Source: Candidatus Zixiibacteriota bacterium
GTDB lineage: Bacteria; Zixibacteria; MSB-5A5; GN15; PGXB01
Length of the DNA: 6,721 nt
Direction: 5' to 3'
Assembly (NCBI GenBank): GCA_024230695.1
Contig: JAAERC010001012.1
Span: forward strand, 1-6,721
Under the pieces are notes generated by a model. It did no database searches, was not told where the DNA came from, and saw nothing but the letters and a program-made list of their open reading frames with translations. The position numbers and the translations under genes were made by a program. This document shows, piece by piece, positions 5,941 through 6,721 of this stretch (position 1 is the stretch's first letter; every line of letters starts with the position of its first letter).

Positions 5941-6691
5941 ACTGATTATTCATGCATTAATAGTGCTCTCAGTTTTTGTCGCTTCATCTGCTTTGGGATC
6001 TAATGCTGATTCATTGTTTAATTCGGCGGGGAATTATTATCAAAATCAGGATTATGATGAGGCATTAAGATTATATCTTGAAATCGAACAGAAAAAATAT
6101 GAATCAGCTGAACTTTATTTCAATATTGGCAACTGCTTTTTCAAAAAAGGAAAACTTGGTTATGCAATATTGTATTATCTCCGTGCTCAGAGACTAAATC
6201 CCGGCGATGTTGATGTTGAAACTAATCTTGAATTTGCGCGGATGTTTATGCCGACCCGGATGGAAGGTATAGAAATTAACCCGATCTCGACATTTTTTGA
6301 TATTATAGTAAATTCTTATACATTAAATCTAATAGCATGGGTAGCATCGGCTTTGTTTATAATCTTAATGTTATACTTGAGCGCAATAATGTTTATGCAA
6401 TGGCGCGGTTTGATAATAAGAATAACTGTTTATATAATGATATTTCTTGTCCTGGCTTCTTCAGGTCTGGCCTCATATAAATATCGGGTTAATTATATGA
6501 CTGAAAAAGGAGTCATTGTTGCCGATGAAACCCGTATATTGAGCGGTCCGGGAGAAGATAACGACGTCGAATTTGTTGGTGTCTTTGGACTTATCTTTGA
6601 AATCGAAAAAGAAACCGATAATTATTATCTGGTTCTCTTTGAAAATAAGCGAAAAGGCTGGATTTTAATTGCAGATGTAGAAAAGATATAA
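5933..6691 (+). CDS. batE: BatE, TPR and SH3-like membrane protein
   Basis: 252 residues from TTG 5933. The start is supported by GGAGGGG 7 bases upstream and by the signal peptide beginning directly there (residues 1-22, MRKLIIHALI onwards). TPR helices span about 26-105 (NSAGNYYQNQDYDEALRLYL, LYFNIGNCFFKKGKLGYAIL, and YYLRAQRLNPGDVDVETNLE). Two membrane helices lie at about 132-155 and 161-182. The C-terminal 60 residues (193-252) form an SH3b-like beta fold: GVIVADETRILSGPG, then EIEKETDNYYLVLFENKRKG, then a closing WILIADVEKI. With these helices both the TPR and the SH3 parts should face the periplasm, suggesting contact with the cell wall or with BatC and BatD. This TPR-TM-TM-SH3 build is the standard BatE form. 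The gene overlaps batD by 8 bases and is the last complete gene here. Confidence 0.9.
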   Translation: MRKLIIHALIVLSVFVASSALGSNADSLFNSAGNYYQNQDYDEALRLYLEIEQKKYESAELYFNIGNCFFKKGKLGYAILYYLRAQRLNPGDVDVETNLEFARMFMPTRMEGIEINPISTFFDIIVNSYTLNLIAWVASALFIILMLYLSAIMFMQWRGLIIRITVYIMIFLVLASSGLASYKYRVNYMTEKGVIVADETRILSGPGEDNDVEFVGVFGLIFEIEKETDNYYLVLFENKRKGWILIADVEKI

Positions 6692-6721
6692 TATCTCAAA
6701 ATCTTTTTATTGACAGTTTGA
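6692..6721. other. AT-rich tail after batE
   Basis: Only 30 bases follow the batE stop. A 7-base inverted pair, AAAAGAT (6681-6687) and ATCTTTT (6701-6707), straddles the stop with a 13-base loop and runs into five Ts. It is too AT-rich for a convincing terminator. TTGACA at 6710-6715 could be a -35 box for a following gene, but no -10 region is inside the window. I see no coding start here. Confidence 0.2.

Noticed and set aside
6681..6708. Possible intrinsic terminator after batE (AAAAGAT paired with ATCTTTT, then Ts)
   Set aside because: The stem has one G-C pair in each arm at most, the loop is 13 bases, and the T run is short. Such pairings are common in AT-rich sequence.
6710..6715. 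TTGACA resembling a sigma-70 -35 box
   Set aside because: No -10 element can be seen because the window ends 6 bases later. A single hexamer is not enough to call a promoter.

Overview
The window is a single co-directional run of genes on the + strand and is almost entirely coding. It holds a nearly complete Bat (Bacteroides aerotolerance) locus in canonical order: a BatG/DUF4381-like membrane protein, BatA, BatB, BatC, BatD and BatE. The 3' end of a SurA-type periplasmic chaperone gene precedes them. The MoxR AAA+ ATPase and DUF58 genes that normally head such loci are not in the window. If present, they would be expected upstream of base 1.

Layout. 1-309: C-terminal 102 residues of a SurA-like chaperone, open at the left edge. 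313-1338: BatG-like protein (signal peptide, periplasmic beta domain, one membrane segment, cytosolic helical domain). 1331-2368: BatA (VWA protein). 2391-3410: BatB (second VWA protein). 3428-4150: BatC (TPR plus a Gln/Glu-rich tail). 4147-5940: BatD (large periplasmic beta-sandwich protein with a membrane anchor). 5933-6691: BatE (TPR, two membrane segments, SH3-like domain). 6692-6721: a short AT-rich tail. No non-coding stretch exceeds about 30 bases. I see no RNA genes, mobile elements or CRISPR arrays.

How the genes work together. BatA and BatB carry intact MIDAS metal-binding motifs between membrane segments. BatD and the BatG-like protein place beta-sandwich domains in the periplasm and similar helical domains in the cytosol. 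BatC and BatE add TPR protein-interaction surfaces. Together they look like one envelope complex, conventionally thought to work with a MoxR ATPase in envelope stress tolerance or protein maturation. The biochemical role is not firmly established. Junctions are 3 bases, an 8-base overlap, 22 bases, 17 bases (or a 4-base overlap), a 4-base overlap and an 8-base overlap. This implies one transcript with translational coupling.

Organism. The gene set is typical of the Bacteroidota/FCB group and also occurs in some spirochaetes. Strong Shine-Dalgarno sequences (GAGGAGG before batA, GGAGGGG before batE, AGGGG before batD) are unusual for Bacteroidota proper, where such motifs are rare. With the moderately AT-rich composition (about 40% G+C by eye), this points to a deep FCB-related or candidate phylum (for example a Zixibacteria- or Marinimicrobia-type lineage). 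That placement is inference.

The system itself is a known one. The points most worth following are an apparently parvulin-less SurA-like gene fused to the operon, a cytosolic domain shared by the BatG-like protein and BatD, and a nine-codon mini-ORF that bridges batA and batB through two ATGA stop-start overlaps.
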